A DNA stretch of 31,450 nt from an uncultured Eubacteriales bacterium (GCA_934481515.1 CAKSPO010000023.1:1-31450), one strand, 5' to 3'. Positions 1 through 8,049 are shown, counted from the first letter of the stretch. Translations and numbers: made by a program. The notes: a model not told the origin generated them from the sequence alone.

Positions 1-174
1 TCCGCCCAATGGAAATCTTTCCGACATCGAAAACCGATCATTTTCCATTATGCATCTGGCTTCTGCCGGACAAAAAATCCCGTTTTTCACTCCGCCCCCG
101 CTCCTGTTGGGCAAAAATCCCATCTGCATATTACGCTTCCGGCTCCTGTCAAACGTCGGAATCCCCTCTACCTC

Positions 175-355
175 GTAGGGGCAGGGTCTACCCGCCCGCT
201 TCTAAGGAATCTGCACAACTATCCCGGCGGTTTTCCCCCGCCGGATTTTGTTTTTCTCTTGCGCGGTAAATCGGACAATCGGATGCGCTCGTCGGTGCCC
301 CTACCTGATGCGCCGCACCCCCCCGCACAAACGGGCGGGTTGACCCCGCCCCTAC
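175..355 (+). mobile_element. MITE-like element, copy A (181 bp)
   Basis: The element is bounded by 24-bp imperfect terminal inverted repeats. The left end (175-198) reads GTAGGGGCAGGG then TCTACCCGCCCG; the right end (332-355) is its inverted form with two or three mismatches. Each end is itself a partial palindrome (GGGCGGG/CCCGCCC). Inside lies a terminator-like hairpin at 224-244 (CCGGCGG/CCGCCGG) followed by a T-rich run. There is no transposase and no clear target-site duplication. MITE-like describes the structure; mobility is inference. It could equally be a REP/BIME-type repeat. Confidence 0.6.
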
Positions 356-510
356 CGACTTTGGAAAAAACGGAACTCTTGTGCACCGCCGGAAAATTTG
401 TTTTACATTGCGGTTATTTTTCATTTTCATATCGGCTTCCGCCGGGCGAAAAAATCCTATTTGTCATTACGCATCCGGCTTCCGTCAAACGTCGGAATCC
501 CCTCTCCCTC

Positions 511-703
511 GTAGGGGCGGGGTCTACCCGCCCGCTTCTAAGGAACCTGCACAACCATCCCGGCGGTTTTCCCCCGCCGGATTTTTTGTTTGTGGTACTG
601 GTGCCTCTCTCTTAAAAAAGCGCTCGTCGGTGCCTCTACCTGATGCGCCGCCCCCCGCACAAACGGGCGGGTCGACCCCGCGCAGGCTTTGCCTGCATCC
701 TAC
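511..703 (+). mobile_element. MITE-like element, copy B
   Basis: This is the second copy of the element at 175-355. The left terminal repeat (511-534) is intact. The right one starts at 664 and is interrupted by a small hairpin, GCAGGC-TTT-GCCTGC, before the closing CCTAC at 699-703. The internal terminator-like hairpin (560-580, then ATTTTTTG) is conserved. Differences from copy A are scattered substitutions and small indels, which suggests an old duplication. Confidence 0.55.
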
Positions 704-1015
704 CAATTGAAAGGGAACCGGGATGCTTGTGCGGCGCCGGAAAAATGTTTTTCTTTACGGTCGTCAGGCGTGCCACCGCAACGTTGAAATGGTCTCCGCG
801 TCTCCCGCCGCCGGCTCCGGGAAACTTTATGCACTGTATCGGTTCGCAGCTTCCGGATTCTGTCTGGTTCTCCCCCTGTTTTTTCTATTCTTCCGCAAAA
901 ATGAATAATAATACATAATATTCAAGAAACAATGGGCGTTTATACCATATAATTCTGTGTCGTTGCAAGCAAATTGAATCAAAAAGTAGAAAATAATAAA
1001 ATATAAAAAATTGTA
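704..1015. other. Non-coding, turning AT-rich before argG
   Basis: No supported gene. The first 200 bp are GC-rich like the repeat region. From about 895 the sequence becomes strongly AT-rich (runs such as AAATAATAAAATATAAAAAA at 991-1010), resembling an UP-element-like upstream region for the argG promoter. Confidence 0.6.
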
Positions 1016-1044
1016 TTGAATATTTATCCGCAATATGATACAAT
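1016..1044 (+). promoter_or_regulatory. Sigma-A promoter of argG, possible ArgR half-site
   Basis: A TTGAAT -35 box at 1016-1021 and a TACAAT -10 box at 1039-1044 are separated by exactly 17 bp. Transcription would start near 1051, so the upstream in-frame ATG at 1047 cannot be the argG start. The -35 region contains TGAATATTTAT (1017-1027), which resembles half of an ARG box (TGAATWWWWATTCA), and the promoter is flanked by TTGTAT (1011-1016) and ATACAA (1038-1043). ArgR binding is inference. Confidence 0.7.
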
Positions 1045-1121
1045 AATTGCAGAACAAAATCAGCCGGCGCGAAGCCATTCGAAGCAAGCTTTGCCGGACA
1101 GAAGAAAGGATGTACCTACCC

Positions 1122-2360
1122 ATGAACGCAATTCATCCGAAGAAAACATACAAAAAGATCGTACTCGCCTATTCCGGAGGACTGGATACCTCCATCATCA
1201 TTCCGTGGCTCAAGGAAAACTACAACAATCCGGAAATCATTGCAGTCTCCGGAAATGTAGGACAGGAAGGAGAGCTGGACGGACTGGAGGAAAAGGCGCT
1301 CAAAACCGGTGCCTCCAAGCTCTATATTGAGGACCTGACCAAGGAATTTCTGGAGAACTATGTGTTCCCCTGTGTGCAGGCAGGAGCGCTCTATGAGGAT
1401 TATATGCTCGGCACCGCATTTGCCCGTCCGCCGATTGCCAAGCGGATTGCCGAAATCGCGCTTGCAGAGGGCGCAGATGCCATCTGCCACGGCTGTACCG
1501 GAAAAGGCAATGACCAAGTGCGGTTTGAACTTGCAATCAAAGCGTTTGCTCCCGATATCCCGATCATCGCCCCCTGGCGTGAGTGGGACATCAAATCGCG
1601 GGAGGAAGAAATCGACTATGCAGAAGCACATCATGTGCCGCTGAAGATCAGTCGGGAAACCAATTATTCCAAGGACAAAAACATCTGGCACCTGTCCCAT
1701 GAGGGCTTGGATCTGGAGGATCCCTCCAATGAGCCGCAGTACAACAAACCCGGATTTCTGGAGATGGGCGTTTCCCCGGAGATGGCGCCGGATACGCCAA
1801 CCTATGTCACCCTTCACTTTGAAAAAGGTATTCCCACCGCGGTCAACGGTCAGAACATGGATTCCGTAACGCTGGTAAAAACGCTGAACAAGCTGGGCGG
1901 CGAAAACGGAATCGGGCTGTTGGATATTGTGGAAAACCGTCTGGTCGGCATGAAGTGCCGCGGCGTTTACGAAACCCCCGGCGGAGCCATTCTCTACCGC
2001 GCACACAGCATTCTGGAAACGCTTTGCCTGGATCGGGAAACGGCGCACTTCAAGGCTCACGTGGCGCAAAAGCTGGCAGAGCTGGTTTATACGGCGCAGT
2101 GGTTCACACCGCTGACCGAGGCGATTCTCGCGTTCGTGAAAAGTACCCAGCAGACCGTGACCGGAGATGTCAGGCTGAAGCTTTACAAAGGCAACCTGAT
2201 AGGTGCGGGCGTGGCCTCCCCGTATTCCCTGTACGACCCCGAAATCGCAACCTTTGACGAGGACGAGGTCTACAATCAGGCGGACTCTGCCGGATTTATC
2301 AACCTTTACGGGCTTCCCACGAAGGTTTATGCAAAAATGAAAGCGAAAAACGGAATCTGA
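1122..2360 (+). CDS. argG: Argininosuccinate synthase
   Basis: Joins citrulline and aspartate in an ATP-dependent reaction to give argininosuccinate, the penultimate step of arginine synthesis, in the cytoplasm. The 412-residue protein has the PP-loop ATP-pyrophosphatase motif AYSGGLDTS at residues 16-24 and the family signature GCTGKGNDQVRFE near residues 120-134. Length matches the family (about 400). I chose the ATG at 1122 because AGAAAGGA lies 11 bases upstream and the earlier in-frame ATGs sit at or before the likely transcription start (1047) or on top of that ribosome binding site (1110). argH follows after 128 bp, so the two probably share the promoter at 1016-1044. Confidence 0.97.
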   Translation: MNAIHPKKTYKKIVLAYSGGLDTSIIIPWLKENYNNPEIIAVSGNVGQEGELDGLEEKALKTGASKLYIEDLTKEFLENYVFPCVQAGALYEDYMLGTAFARPPIAKRIAEIALAEGADAICHGCTGKGNDQVRFELAIKAFAPDIPIIAPWREWDIKSREEEIDYAEAHHVPLKISRETNYSKDKNIWHLSHEGLDLEDPSNEPQYNKPGFLEMGVSPEMAPDTPTYVTLHFEKGIPTAVNGQNMDSVTLVKTLNKLGGENGIGLLDIVENRLVGMKCRGVYETPGGAILYRAHSILETLCLDRETAHFKAHVAQKLAELVYTAQWFTPLTEAILAFVKSTQQTVTGDVRLKLYKGNLIGAGVASPYSLYDPEIATFDEDEVYNQADSAGFINLYGLPTKVYAKMKAKNGI

Positions 2361-2425
2361 TTTCAAAAAGAAAAACAGATTCGGAATAAATCAGAAACAA
2401 ACGGTAAACAAAAAACAAACAAAAT

Positions 2426-2468
2426 GATTCCCGCCCAGCGGACAGAAAAAATCTGCCGGGCGGGAATC
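2426..2468 (+). promoter_or_regulatory. Stem-loop just upstream of the argH ribosome binding site
   Basis: The arms GATTCCCGCCC (2426-2436) and GGGCGGGAATC (2458-2468) are perfectly complementary over 11 bp, and the inside can pair further (ACAGA/TCTG). No T-run follows, so it is not a normal intrinsic terminator. It ends about six bases before the argH ribosome binding site (AAGGAG, 2475-2480). A role in mRNA stability, processing or attenuation between argG and argH is inference. Confidence 0.6.
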
Positions 2469-2488
2469 CGTCGGAAGGAGCCGGAACT

Positions 2489-3883
2489 ATGGCAAAAATG
2501 TGGGCAGGCAGAACGGACGGTGTCACCGATCGGATTGCCGATGATTTCAATTCTTCCATCCGGTTTGATTCCCGGATGTACCGCCAGGATATTCTGGGAA
2601 GCATCGCGCACGCCTCCATGCTGGGGGCGCAGGGAATCATTGCGGAAACGGAAGCGGAGGCTCTGATCGCGGGACTGCAACAGATTCTGTCCGAGTTGGA
2701 GGCGGGAACATTGTCGGTGAACTCCTCGTGCGAGGACATCCACATGTTTGTGGAGGAGGTGCTGACCAAGCGTCTGGGAGACATCGGGAAGAAACTGCAC
2801 ACCGCACGCAGCCGGAATGATCAGGTGGCTCTGGATCTGCGGATGTATCTGCGGGAGGAAGCCGACGGTATCCGCTCCCGCCTTCTCGGACTGCTGGAAG
2901 TCCTTGACACGCAGGCAAAGTGCTACCGTGCGACGGTCATGCCGGGGTATACACATCTGCAGCGGGCGCAGCCCATCACTTTCGGGCACTACCTGATGGC
3001 GTATGCCATGATGTTTCTGCGGGACTGCGACCGCCTGTCGGACTGCCGCAGGCGAATGAATCTCTCCCCCATCGGATGCTGTGCACTGGCGGGAACAACC
3101 TATCCGACCGACCGGGCGGCGGAAGCGCGGACGCTCGGCTTTGACGGAATTTGCCTCAACAGTCTGGACGGCGTTTCAGACCGGGACTTCTGTATAGAGC
3201 TGATGAGCACACTTTCCATTCTGATGATGCACCTGTCACGGCTTTGTGAGGAGTTGGTTCTCTTTTCAAGCTGGGAGTTCCGGTTCATCGACCTGCCGGA
3301 CCGCTTTACCACCGGCTCTTCCATCATGCCGCAAAAGAAAAATCCGGACATGGCAGAACTGGTCCGGGGGAAAACCGGAAGGGTTTACGGGGATCTGTTC
3401 GCGCTTCTGACCGTAATGAAGGGATTGCCGCTGGCATACAACAAGGACATGCAGGAGGATAAGGAATCGGTCTTTGATGCCTGTGACACGGTGCGCATGT
3501 GTCTGGATGTGATGGTCCCGATGCTCTCCGCAATGAAAGCAAATCCGGAGCAGATGCTCCGCGCGGCGCGGAAAGGATTCATCAACGCAACGGACATTGC
3601 CGATTATCTGGTACGGAAAGGGATGCCCTTCCGCACGGCTTATCACATTTCCGGAGAAATCGTCGCGAAATGCATCGCCGAGGACAAGGTGCCGGAAACC
3701 ATGACATTGGAAGAATACCGATCCTTCTCCGGGCTGTTCGACGAGGATATTTACCGGGAAATTTCTCTTTCCGCCTGTGTGGAACGTCGGAACAGTGCCG
3801 GCGGCACCTCCCCGGCTTCCGTGGATCAGCAGGTTGCTTATCTGGAGGATTTTCTGAAAAAGCAGGGAGAAAGCAACGCATAA
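2489..3883 (+). CDS. argH: Argininosuccinate lyase
   Basis: Cleaves argininosuccinate to arginine and fumarate, the last step of arginine synthesis; the family works as a cytoplasmic homotetramer. The 464-residue protein has the fumarase/aspartase superfamily landmarks in order: SRNDQ at 108-112, the histidine of YTHLQRAQP at 154-162, and the signature loop GSSIMPQKKNPD at 276-287 with the catalytic serine. Length is typical. AAGGAG at 2475-2480 lies 8 bases from the ATG. It follows argG and is closed by a terminator at 3912-3955. Confidence 0.97.
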   Translation: MAKMWAGRTDGVTDRIADDFNSSIRFDSRMYRQDILGSIAHASMLGAQGIIAETEAEALIAGLQQILSELEAGTLSVNSSCEDIHMFVEEVLTKRLGDIGKKLHTARSRNDQVALDLRMYLREEADGIRSRLLGLLEVLDTQAKCYRATVMPGYTHLQRAQPITFGHYLMAYAMMFLRDCDRLSDCRRRMNLSPIGCCALAGTTYPTDRAAEARTLGFDGICLNSLDGVSDRDFCIELMSTLSILMMHLSRLCEELVLFSSWEFRFIDLPDRFTTGSSIMPQKKNPDMAELVRGKTGRVYGDLFALLTVMKGLPLAYNKDMQEDKESVFDACDTVRMCLDVMVPMLSAMKANPEQMLRAARKGFINATDIADYLVRKGMPFRTAYHISGEIVAKCIAEDKVPETMTLEEYRSFSGLFDEDIYREISLSACVERRNSAGGTSPASVDQQVAYLEDFLKKQGESNA

Positions 3884-3911
3884 CACCTTTTGCCCGGATA
3901 CTTCTCATAAC

Positions 3912-3955
3912 AAAAAGCTTCCGCAAGCCAAAAAAACGGTTTGCGGAAGTTTTTT
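3912..3955 (+). terminator. Intrinsic terminator of argGH
   Basis: Twelve-base arms CTTCCGCAAGCC (3918-3929) and GGTTTGCGGAAG (3938-3949), with one G-T pair, enclose an A-rich loop and are followed by TTTTTT. It lies 30 bp after the argH stop. Confidence 0.9.
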
Positions 3956-4450
3956 CTTCGGGTCGTAAAGAATTCCGCATTTTTTCGATTACCGGCTCCG
4001 GTTCTTTCAAAAAGGTGCAAAGAAGCACTTTTCAACGTAAAAGCAGCTCAAAAACGGCAATTCTACTGCCGGTAGAGTCCCATTCTACCGCAGATAGAAG
4101 AGTAGAATCAAAGGATAGAAGATAGAAAAGGCGAAGTAGGTTGCTTTCCGCGCCAAGGATGGGTATACTCACCTTGACGACCCGGACAGGGAAACTCCGA
4201 CGGGCAACCTTGGGGTGCGACAGCGGCGCCGGAGTTCCGCCGGAGTTCAAAGTCGGCAACAGCAAAGTCCGGCGCAGCATCGGAGTCCGGCACAGCATCG
4301 GAGTCCGGCGGGCAATGTTTTGTAGGAGCGGCACAGAAAAAACTCCGCTCCGAAAGAATTCATTTTGAAAAGCCGACGGGAATTTTGCTTTTTGAAAGAT
4401 CCCGGAGCGCGTCTCTGTTCCGGATTCATCAGGGAGAAAGGAGTACCGGC
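3956..4450. repeat. Non-coding leader region with short direct repeats
   Basis: No convincing gene lies in these 495 bp. The stretch 4080-4135 is purine-rich with TAGAAG/TAGAAA repeats. A 17-base unit, CAGCATCGGAGTCCGGC, occurs at 4275-4291 and 4293-4309, with a partial third copy just upstream (about 4257-4273). A weak promoter candidate has TTGCTT at 4141-4146 and TATACT at 4164-4169, 17 bp apart. It would give a leader of about 280 bases to the acyltransferase/GT8 operon. Short open frames across the repeats look spurious. Confidence 0.55.
4141..4169 (+). promoter_or_regulatory. Candidate promoter for the acyltransferase/GT8 operon
   Basis: TTGCTT (4141-4146), a 17-bp spacer and TATACT (4164-4169). 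The -10 box is good and the -35 box is weak. It is the best-placed candidate upstream of the gene starting at 4451. Confidence 0.4.
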
Positions 4451-5290
4451 ATGAAAAGCACGGAAAGGAAAAAGAAATACGCAGAAGCCGCGCCGAAAAC
4501 CGTCCGGTACCGCAATGAGAAAACGGATGATTTTTCCGGCATCCGGAAAGAGACCCGCACGATCGGGGCGGATTATCCTTATCTGCACAAAAATCCGTTC
4601 TGGAACGCCGCATCCTTTTTTGTCTACCATGTTATTATGCTCCCGTTTGCGTTTCTTTACAGCAAAATCCGGTTTCATCTGAAAATCGTCAACCGTAAGG
4701 CGTTGCGTCAGGCAGGACGGGAGGGTTGCTTTCTCTACGGCAATCACACGCTTTTGGCGGGGGATGCTTTTCTGCCGAATCTGGTCGGATTTCCGAAGCG
4801 GAGTTATGTCATCGTTCATGCCGACAATGTCTCCACGCCGGGGGCGGAAAATTATGTGCAGATGTGCGGCGCCATTCCGATTCCGACGACCTTTGACGGG
4901 ATGCGCCCGTTTCTCGGCGCCATTGAGACCCGCATCCGGAACGGAAACTGCGTGGTCATTTATCCGGAGGCGCACGTCTGGCCGTACTACACGGGCATCC
5001 GCCCCTTTGACAGCACCTCCTTCCGCTATCCCGTGCGGTACGGTGCAAAGGTTTTTGTTACCACTGTGACCTACCGGAAGCGGCGGTTCGGAAAAACACC
5101 GAAGGTGACGCTGTTCGTGGACGGTCCGTTTTCCGCCGATCCGGCGCTTCCGATGCGGGCGCAGGAGAAGCAATTGCGCGATACCGTCTATGAAGCCATG
5201 TGCCGGCGCGCATCACAGAACAGCACCTATTCCCCCATCCGGTATCTGAAGGAGGAAGAAGAGAACACTGCGGAGGAGGCGGAAGCATGA
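4451..5290 (+). CDS. PlsC-like (lysophospholipid) acyltransferase, atypical motif
   Basis: Predicted membrane-associated acyltransferase of the PlsC/LPLAT superfamily, which moves an acyl chain to a glycerol or sugar-lipid hydroxyl. The 279-residue protein has a hydrophobic segment near residues 55-75, then GNHTLLAGDAF with N98-H99 and D105, and YPEAH at 171-175, the position of the usual EGTRS-type block. In this alignment the aspartate is six residues after the histidine (HX5D), not five as in the standard HX4D motif. The ATG at 4451 follows AGAAAGGAG by 7 bases; an in-frame ATG at 4385 lacks a good site. Its stop overlaps the next start (ATGA, 5287-5290), so it is coupled to a GT8 gene. 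Substrate unknown. Confidence 0.8.
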   Translation: MKSTERKKKYAEAAPKTVRYRNEKTDDFSGIRKETRTIGADYPYLHKNPFWNAASFFVYHVIMLPFAFLYSKIRFHLKIVNRKALRQAGREGCFLYGNHTLLAGDAFLPNLVGFPKRSYVIVHADNVSTPGAENYVQMCGAIPIPTTFDGMRPFLGAIETRIRNGNCVVIYPEAHVWPYYTGIRPFDSTSFRYPVRYGAKVFVTTVTYRKRRFGKTPKVTLFVDGPFSADPALPMRAQEKQLRDTVYEAMCRRASQNSTYSPIRYLKEEEENTAEEAEA

Positions 5291-6120
5291 CAGTGCCGAT
5301 TCTGTATGCGGGCAACCGGGCAATGTTTGACGGAATTGTGATTTCTCTCCTTTCCGTAACAAAATACCGCAGGGATCCGCTGGATGTATATCTTCTGACG
5401 ATGGATCTGCGGGATCTGGATCCGCGCTTTGCCCCGATCGACGAGACACAGCGGGTCTATCTGGAGACACTCTGCCGGGAAGCCAACGCACAAAGCCGGG
5501 TAACGCTTCTGGAGGCGGGGCAGATGTACCGCGAAACCCTGTTGCACTCTCCCAATGAGGCAACCTCCTATACGCCCTACTGTTTTCTCCGGCTGTACGC
5601 CGACCGCTTTCCGCAACTTCCGGACAAAATCATCTATCTGGATACCGATACGGTGCTCTGCGGGGACATTGCGGAGTTGTACCTGGTAGAGCTTTCGGAC
5701 TGTGAATATGCGGCGGTGCGGGACCATTACGGCTGTCATTTCTTCGGAATCAATTATATCAATTCCGGTGTGATGCTGCTGCAGCTGAACCGCATCCGGC
5801 AGACCTTACTGTTCCGCCGGGCGCTGGATGCCTGCGCGGAGAAAAAAATCTTTCTGCCGGATCAGACGGCACTGAACCGGTTGGTGCGGCGGAGGAAGAT
5901 CCTCCCGCGGCGGTTCAATGAACAAAAAAAGGATCGGAGCGACACGCTGATCCGTCATTTTTCCATGAATATTCTCTGGCTTCCGTGGTTCCATACCCGC
6001 AATATCAAGCCTTGGGATGTGGAACGGGTGCACAATGAACTGCACACGCACCGCTATGACGCGGTGCTGGACGAATATCTCAGCCGCCGGGCAAATGTCC
6101 CGGAGCTGTTCCGCCCGTAA
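5287..6120 (+). CDS. Glycosyltransferase family 8 protein (first)
   Basis: A 277-residue retaining glycosyltransferase of the GT8 type (LgtC/glycogenin-like), expected to transfer a hexose from a nucleotide-sugar. The metal-binding DXD motif is YLDTDT (D119, D121), followed by NSGVML at 159-164 and a C-terminal HFSMN...KPW region that matches the GT8 histidine and donor-binding end. There are no obvious membrane spans, so it is probably peripheral. The start overlaps the upstream acyltransferase stop by 4 bases, with GGAGG just upstream. Neighbours suggest it glycosylates a lipid acceptor; acceptor and sugar cannot be read from sequence. Confidence 0.87.
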   Translation: MTVPILYAGNRAMFDGIVISLLSVTKYRRDPLDVYLLTMDLRDLDPRFAPIDETQRVYLETLCREANAQSRVTLLEAGQMYRETLLHSPNEATSYTPYCFLRLYADRFPQLPDKIIYLDTDTVLCGDIAELYLVELSDCEYAAVRDHYGCHFFGINYINSGVMLLQLNRIRQTLLFRRALDACAEKKIFLPDQTALNRLVRRRKILPRRFNEQKKDRSDTLIRHFSMNILWLPWFHTRNIKPWDVERVHNELHTHRYDAVLDEYLSRRANVPELFRP

Positions 6121-6235
6121 AGCAGGGCTTCCGTAAAAATTTTTCGTAACCCCCCGGTGCACAGGATGCTTTCCGGTGGTATATCTTTGATAACAAATTC
6201 CGTTACCCCTTCCAAAAGAGAGGAGAAAAAAACGT

Positions 6236-7216
6236 ATGAAAAAGCAGACTGTAATTCCGGTGTTCTTTGCGTCGGACGACGGATACCTTCCGTTTCTGGC
6301 AGTTTCCGTAAGATCCCTGATTGACAACGCCTCCCCGGACGATGTTTATAAAATTCACATTCTCAACATGGGGCTAACCCCTTCCCTGTTTGCCCCGATT
6401 CTGGAAATGCAGCAGGAGAACGTACAAATTCTTTCCGTCAACGTTTCCGCCGAGATTGCCCCTTTGGCAGAGCGGATGCATCTGCGGGATTATTACACGC
6501 TTGCCATTTACTACCGGCTTTTCATCGCGGAGCTGTTCCCGGAGTATGACAAGGCGCTGTATCTGGACGCCGACATTGCGGTCAACGGGGACATTTCGGA
6601 GCTGTACCGGGTGGAACTCGGTAACTGCGTTCTGGGTGCCGTTCCGGATGACGTGGTGAACGGTCACAGAGATTTCCGCGATTATGCCGAGGCAGGGCTA
6701 GGAATCGCGCCGCGCAAATATTTCAATTCCGGCGTGCTCCTGATGAACCTTACGGAGTTCCGCCGGCAGAGAATTTCCGGTCAGTTTTCCCATCTTTTGC
6801 AGACCTATCATTTTGACACCATTGCGCCGGATCAGGATTACCTGAACGTGATCTGCCGCGGGCAGGTGCTCTATCTGGAAAAAGGATGGAACAAAATGTC
6901 GCTTGACCGCGATTATTACGGCGTTCCGAAACTGGTGCACTACAACATGTTCTTCAAGCCCTGGCTCTACCGCAACGTCTGCTACCAGGAGTATTTCTGG
7001 AAGTACGCGGAGCGGACCCCTTTCTTCGCACAGCTCCGACAGATGCAGAAGGACTTCGGCAGGAAGGGGCGGCAGGAGCACAAAAAAGCCAACCGGACAC
7101 TTCATGCCTCAGCGCGCCGGATTGCGACATCCGACCGCAACTTCAACAGCCTTTTGCACATTTCTGTCCCAATGCCGGACGAGGACTTTCCGGGAGAAGC
7201 CGCATATGAAGGCTGA
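6236..7216 (+). CDS. Glycosyltransferase family 8 protein (second)
   Basis: A 326-residue GT8 enzyme, a paralogue type of the preceding gene but clearly diverged. The N-terminus VIPVFFASDDGYLPFLAVSV is the typical GT8 nucleotide-binding start; the DXD motif is YLDADI (D111, D113); FNSGVLL is at 163-169; HYNMFFKPW starts at H235. The last 60 residues are basic and extend beyond the catalytic domain. AGAGGAG lies 11 bases from the ATG. It is separated from the first GT8 by 115 bp, with no clear terminator, and overlaps the next gene by 11 bases. Confidence 0.9.
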   Translation: MKKQTVIPVFFASDDGYLPFLAVSVRSLIDNASPDDVYKIHILNMGLTPSLFAPILEMQQENVQILSVNVSAEIAPLAERMHLRDYYTLAIYYRLFIAELFPEYDKALYLDADIAVNGDISELYRVELGNCVLGAVPDDVVNGHRDFRDYAEAGLGIAPRKYFNSGVLLMNLTEFRRQRISGQFSHLLQTYHFDTIAPDQDYLNVICRGQVLYLEKGWNKMSLDRDYYGVPKLVHYNMFFKPWLYRNVCYQEYFWKYAERTPFFAQLRQMQKDFGRKGRQEHKKANRTLHASARRIATSDRNFNSLLHISVPMPDEDFPGEAAYEG

Positions 7217-8030
7217 AGAAAAATCGGAGGAGCGTCTGGCGATTCTGGAGCGGATCCGTCAACTGGAAGCCGCGGGCGGAGAGAGCTACTATGTGGATGT
7301 GGAGCCGGATCCGCCCGGACATCCGCTGGCACCGGACGAGGTTGATTATCTGCGAAAGAAATTCTCCAGCCGCTGGAAAACCTTTTGGGCGCGGCGGCTG
7401 GCGGCGGTCTGTCAGAGAAAGTTCCGGCGGGAGCTGCAGATGACCGTGGTAGGAGAGGAAAACCTGAAGGAAATCCGCGGCGGCGCCATCCTGACCGGAA
7501 ACCATTTCAGCAAATACGAAAACCTCGCCATCAAGGAGGTTGCCGACCGGGTTCCGGGGAAGCACCGGTTTTACCGGGTTATCAAGGGCTCCAATTTCTT
7601 TCTTCCGGGGGTCATCGGATTTCTGATGAAAAACTGTGATACGCTCCCCCTGAGCACCAACCTCAAGACCACGCGTCTCTTCGGAGAGGCGCTTGGAACC
7701 ATCCTCCGGCGGGGAGACCTTGTACTGATCTATCCGGAGCAAGCCATGTGGTGGAATTACCGGAAGGTCCGCCCCTTCAAGCCGGGCGCGTTCTTCTATG
7801 CCGCCAAAAACATGGTTCCGGTCATTCCCTGCTTTGTTACCATGGAGGATCAGGACAAGCCGGACGAATACGGCTTTCCCATGCAGAAATATACCGTGCA
7901 TGTGATGCCGCCCATTTATCCGGATCCCAACGCCTCCCTGCGGGAAAACGAGCGGAATATGCTGAAGCGGAATCAGGAGCTTTGTCTTGCGAAATACCGC
8001 GAGGTTTACGGGGAGGAGCGCCCCTCGTGA
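7206..8030 (+). CDS. PlsC-like acyltransferase (1-acylglycerol-phosphate type), HX4E variant
   Basis: A 274-residue LPLAT-family acyltransferase, closer to classical PlsC than the first gene of the operon. TGNHFSKYEN (N99, H100) carries glutamate 105 where aspartate of the NHX4D motif is expected. YPEQ (176-179) and the PVIPCFV block match later acyltransferase motifs. The start is the ATG at 7206, preceded by GGGAG, overlapping the GT8 stop at 7214-7216; the reading frame stays open upstream but that part is antisense-like filler inside the GT8 gene. It ends the operon just before the hairpin at 8050-8091. Possible role: acylation of the glycolipid made by the two GT8 enzymes (inference). 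Confidence 0.85.
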   Translation: MKAEEKSEERLAILERIRQLEAAGGESYYVDVEPDPPGHPLAPDEVDYLRKKFSSRWKTFWARRLAAVCQRKFRRELQMTVVGEENLKEIRGGAILTGNHFSKYENLAIKEVADRVPGKHRFYRVIKGSNFFLPGVIGFLMKNCDTLPLSTNLKTTRLFGEALGTILRRGDLVLIYPEQAMWWNYRKVRPFKPGAFFYAAKNMVPVIPCFVTMEDQDKPDEYGFPMQKYTVHVMPPIYPDPNASLRENERNMLKRNQELCLAKYREVYGEERPS

Positions 8031-8049
8031 CGTACTTTTCGTTTTTTTG

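Larger units (their letters stand above)
105..703. repeat. Tandem pair of ~335-bp repeat units
   Basis: Two long imperfect copies lie in the same orientation about 335 bp apart. For example, AAACGTCGGAATCCCCTCT occurs at 151 and again at 487, and GCGCTCGTCGGTGCC at 285 and (near-identically) at 620. Each copy starts with a GGGC-A-rich stretch followed by a CATTACGCATCCGGCTTC-like block, then carries a MITE-like element. A further degenerate CATTATGCATCTGGCTTC block lies at 46-63. No reading frame here looks like a real protein: the open frames translate the repeats in several frames and share no recognisable domain. Likely a dispersed non-coding repeat family duplicated in tandem. Confidence 0.85.

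Noticed and set aside
175..703. CRISPR array
   Set aside because: Two long units of about 335 bp with palindromic ends; no short repeats with regular spacers and no cas genes.
9..918. Short open frames over the left-end repeats
   Set aside because: They translate repeat units in several frames and restart in each copy; no protein signature.
1047..1121. Longer argG start at ATG 1047 (25 extra residues)
   Set aside because: The promoter boxes at 1016-1044 place the transcription start after 1047, and the ribosome binding site at 1101-1110 fits ATG 1122.
1116..2366. Long open frame opposite argG
   Set aside because: Antisense to a certain gene, no family features; caused by codon bias in a GC-rich genome.
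4141..4368. 75-codon frame upstream of the acyltransferase
   Set aside because: Its repeats are those of the DNA direct repeats; no ribosome binding site.
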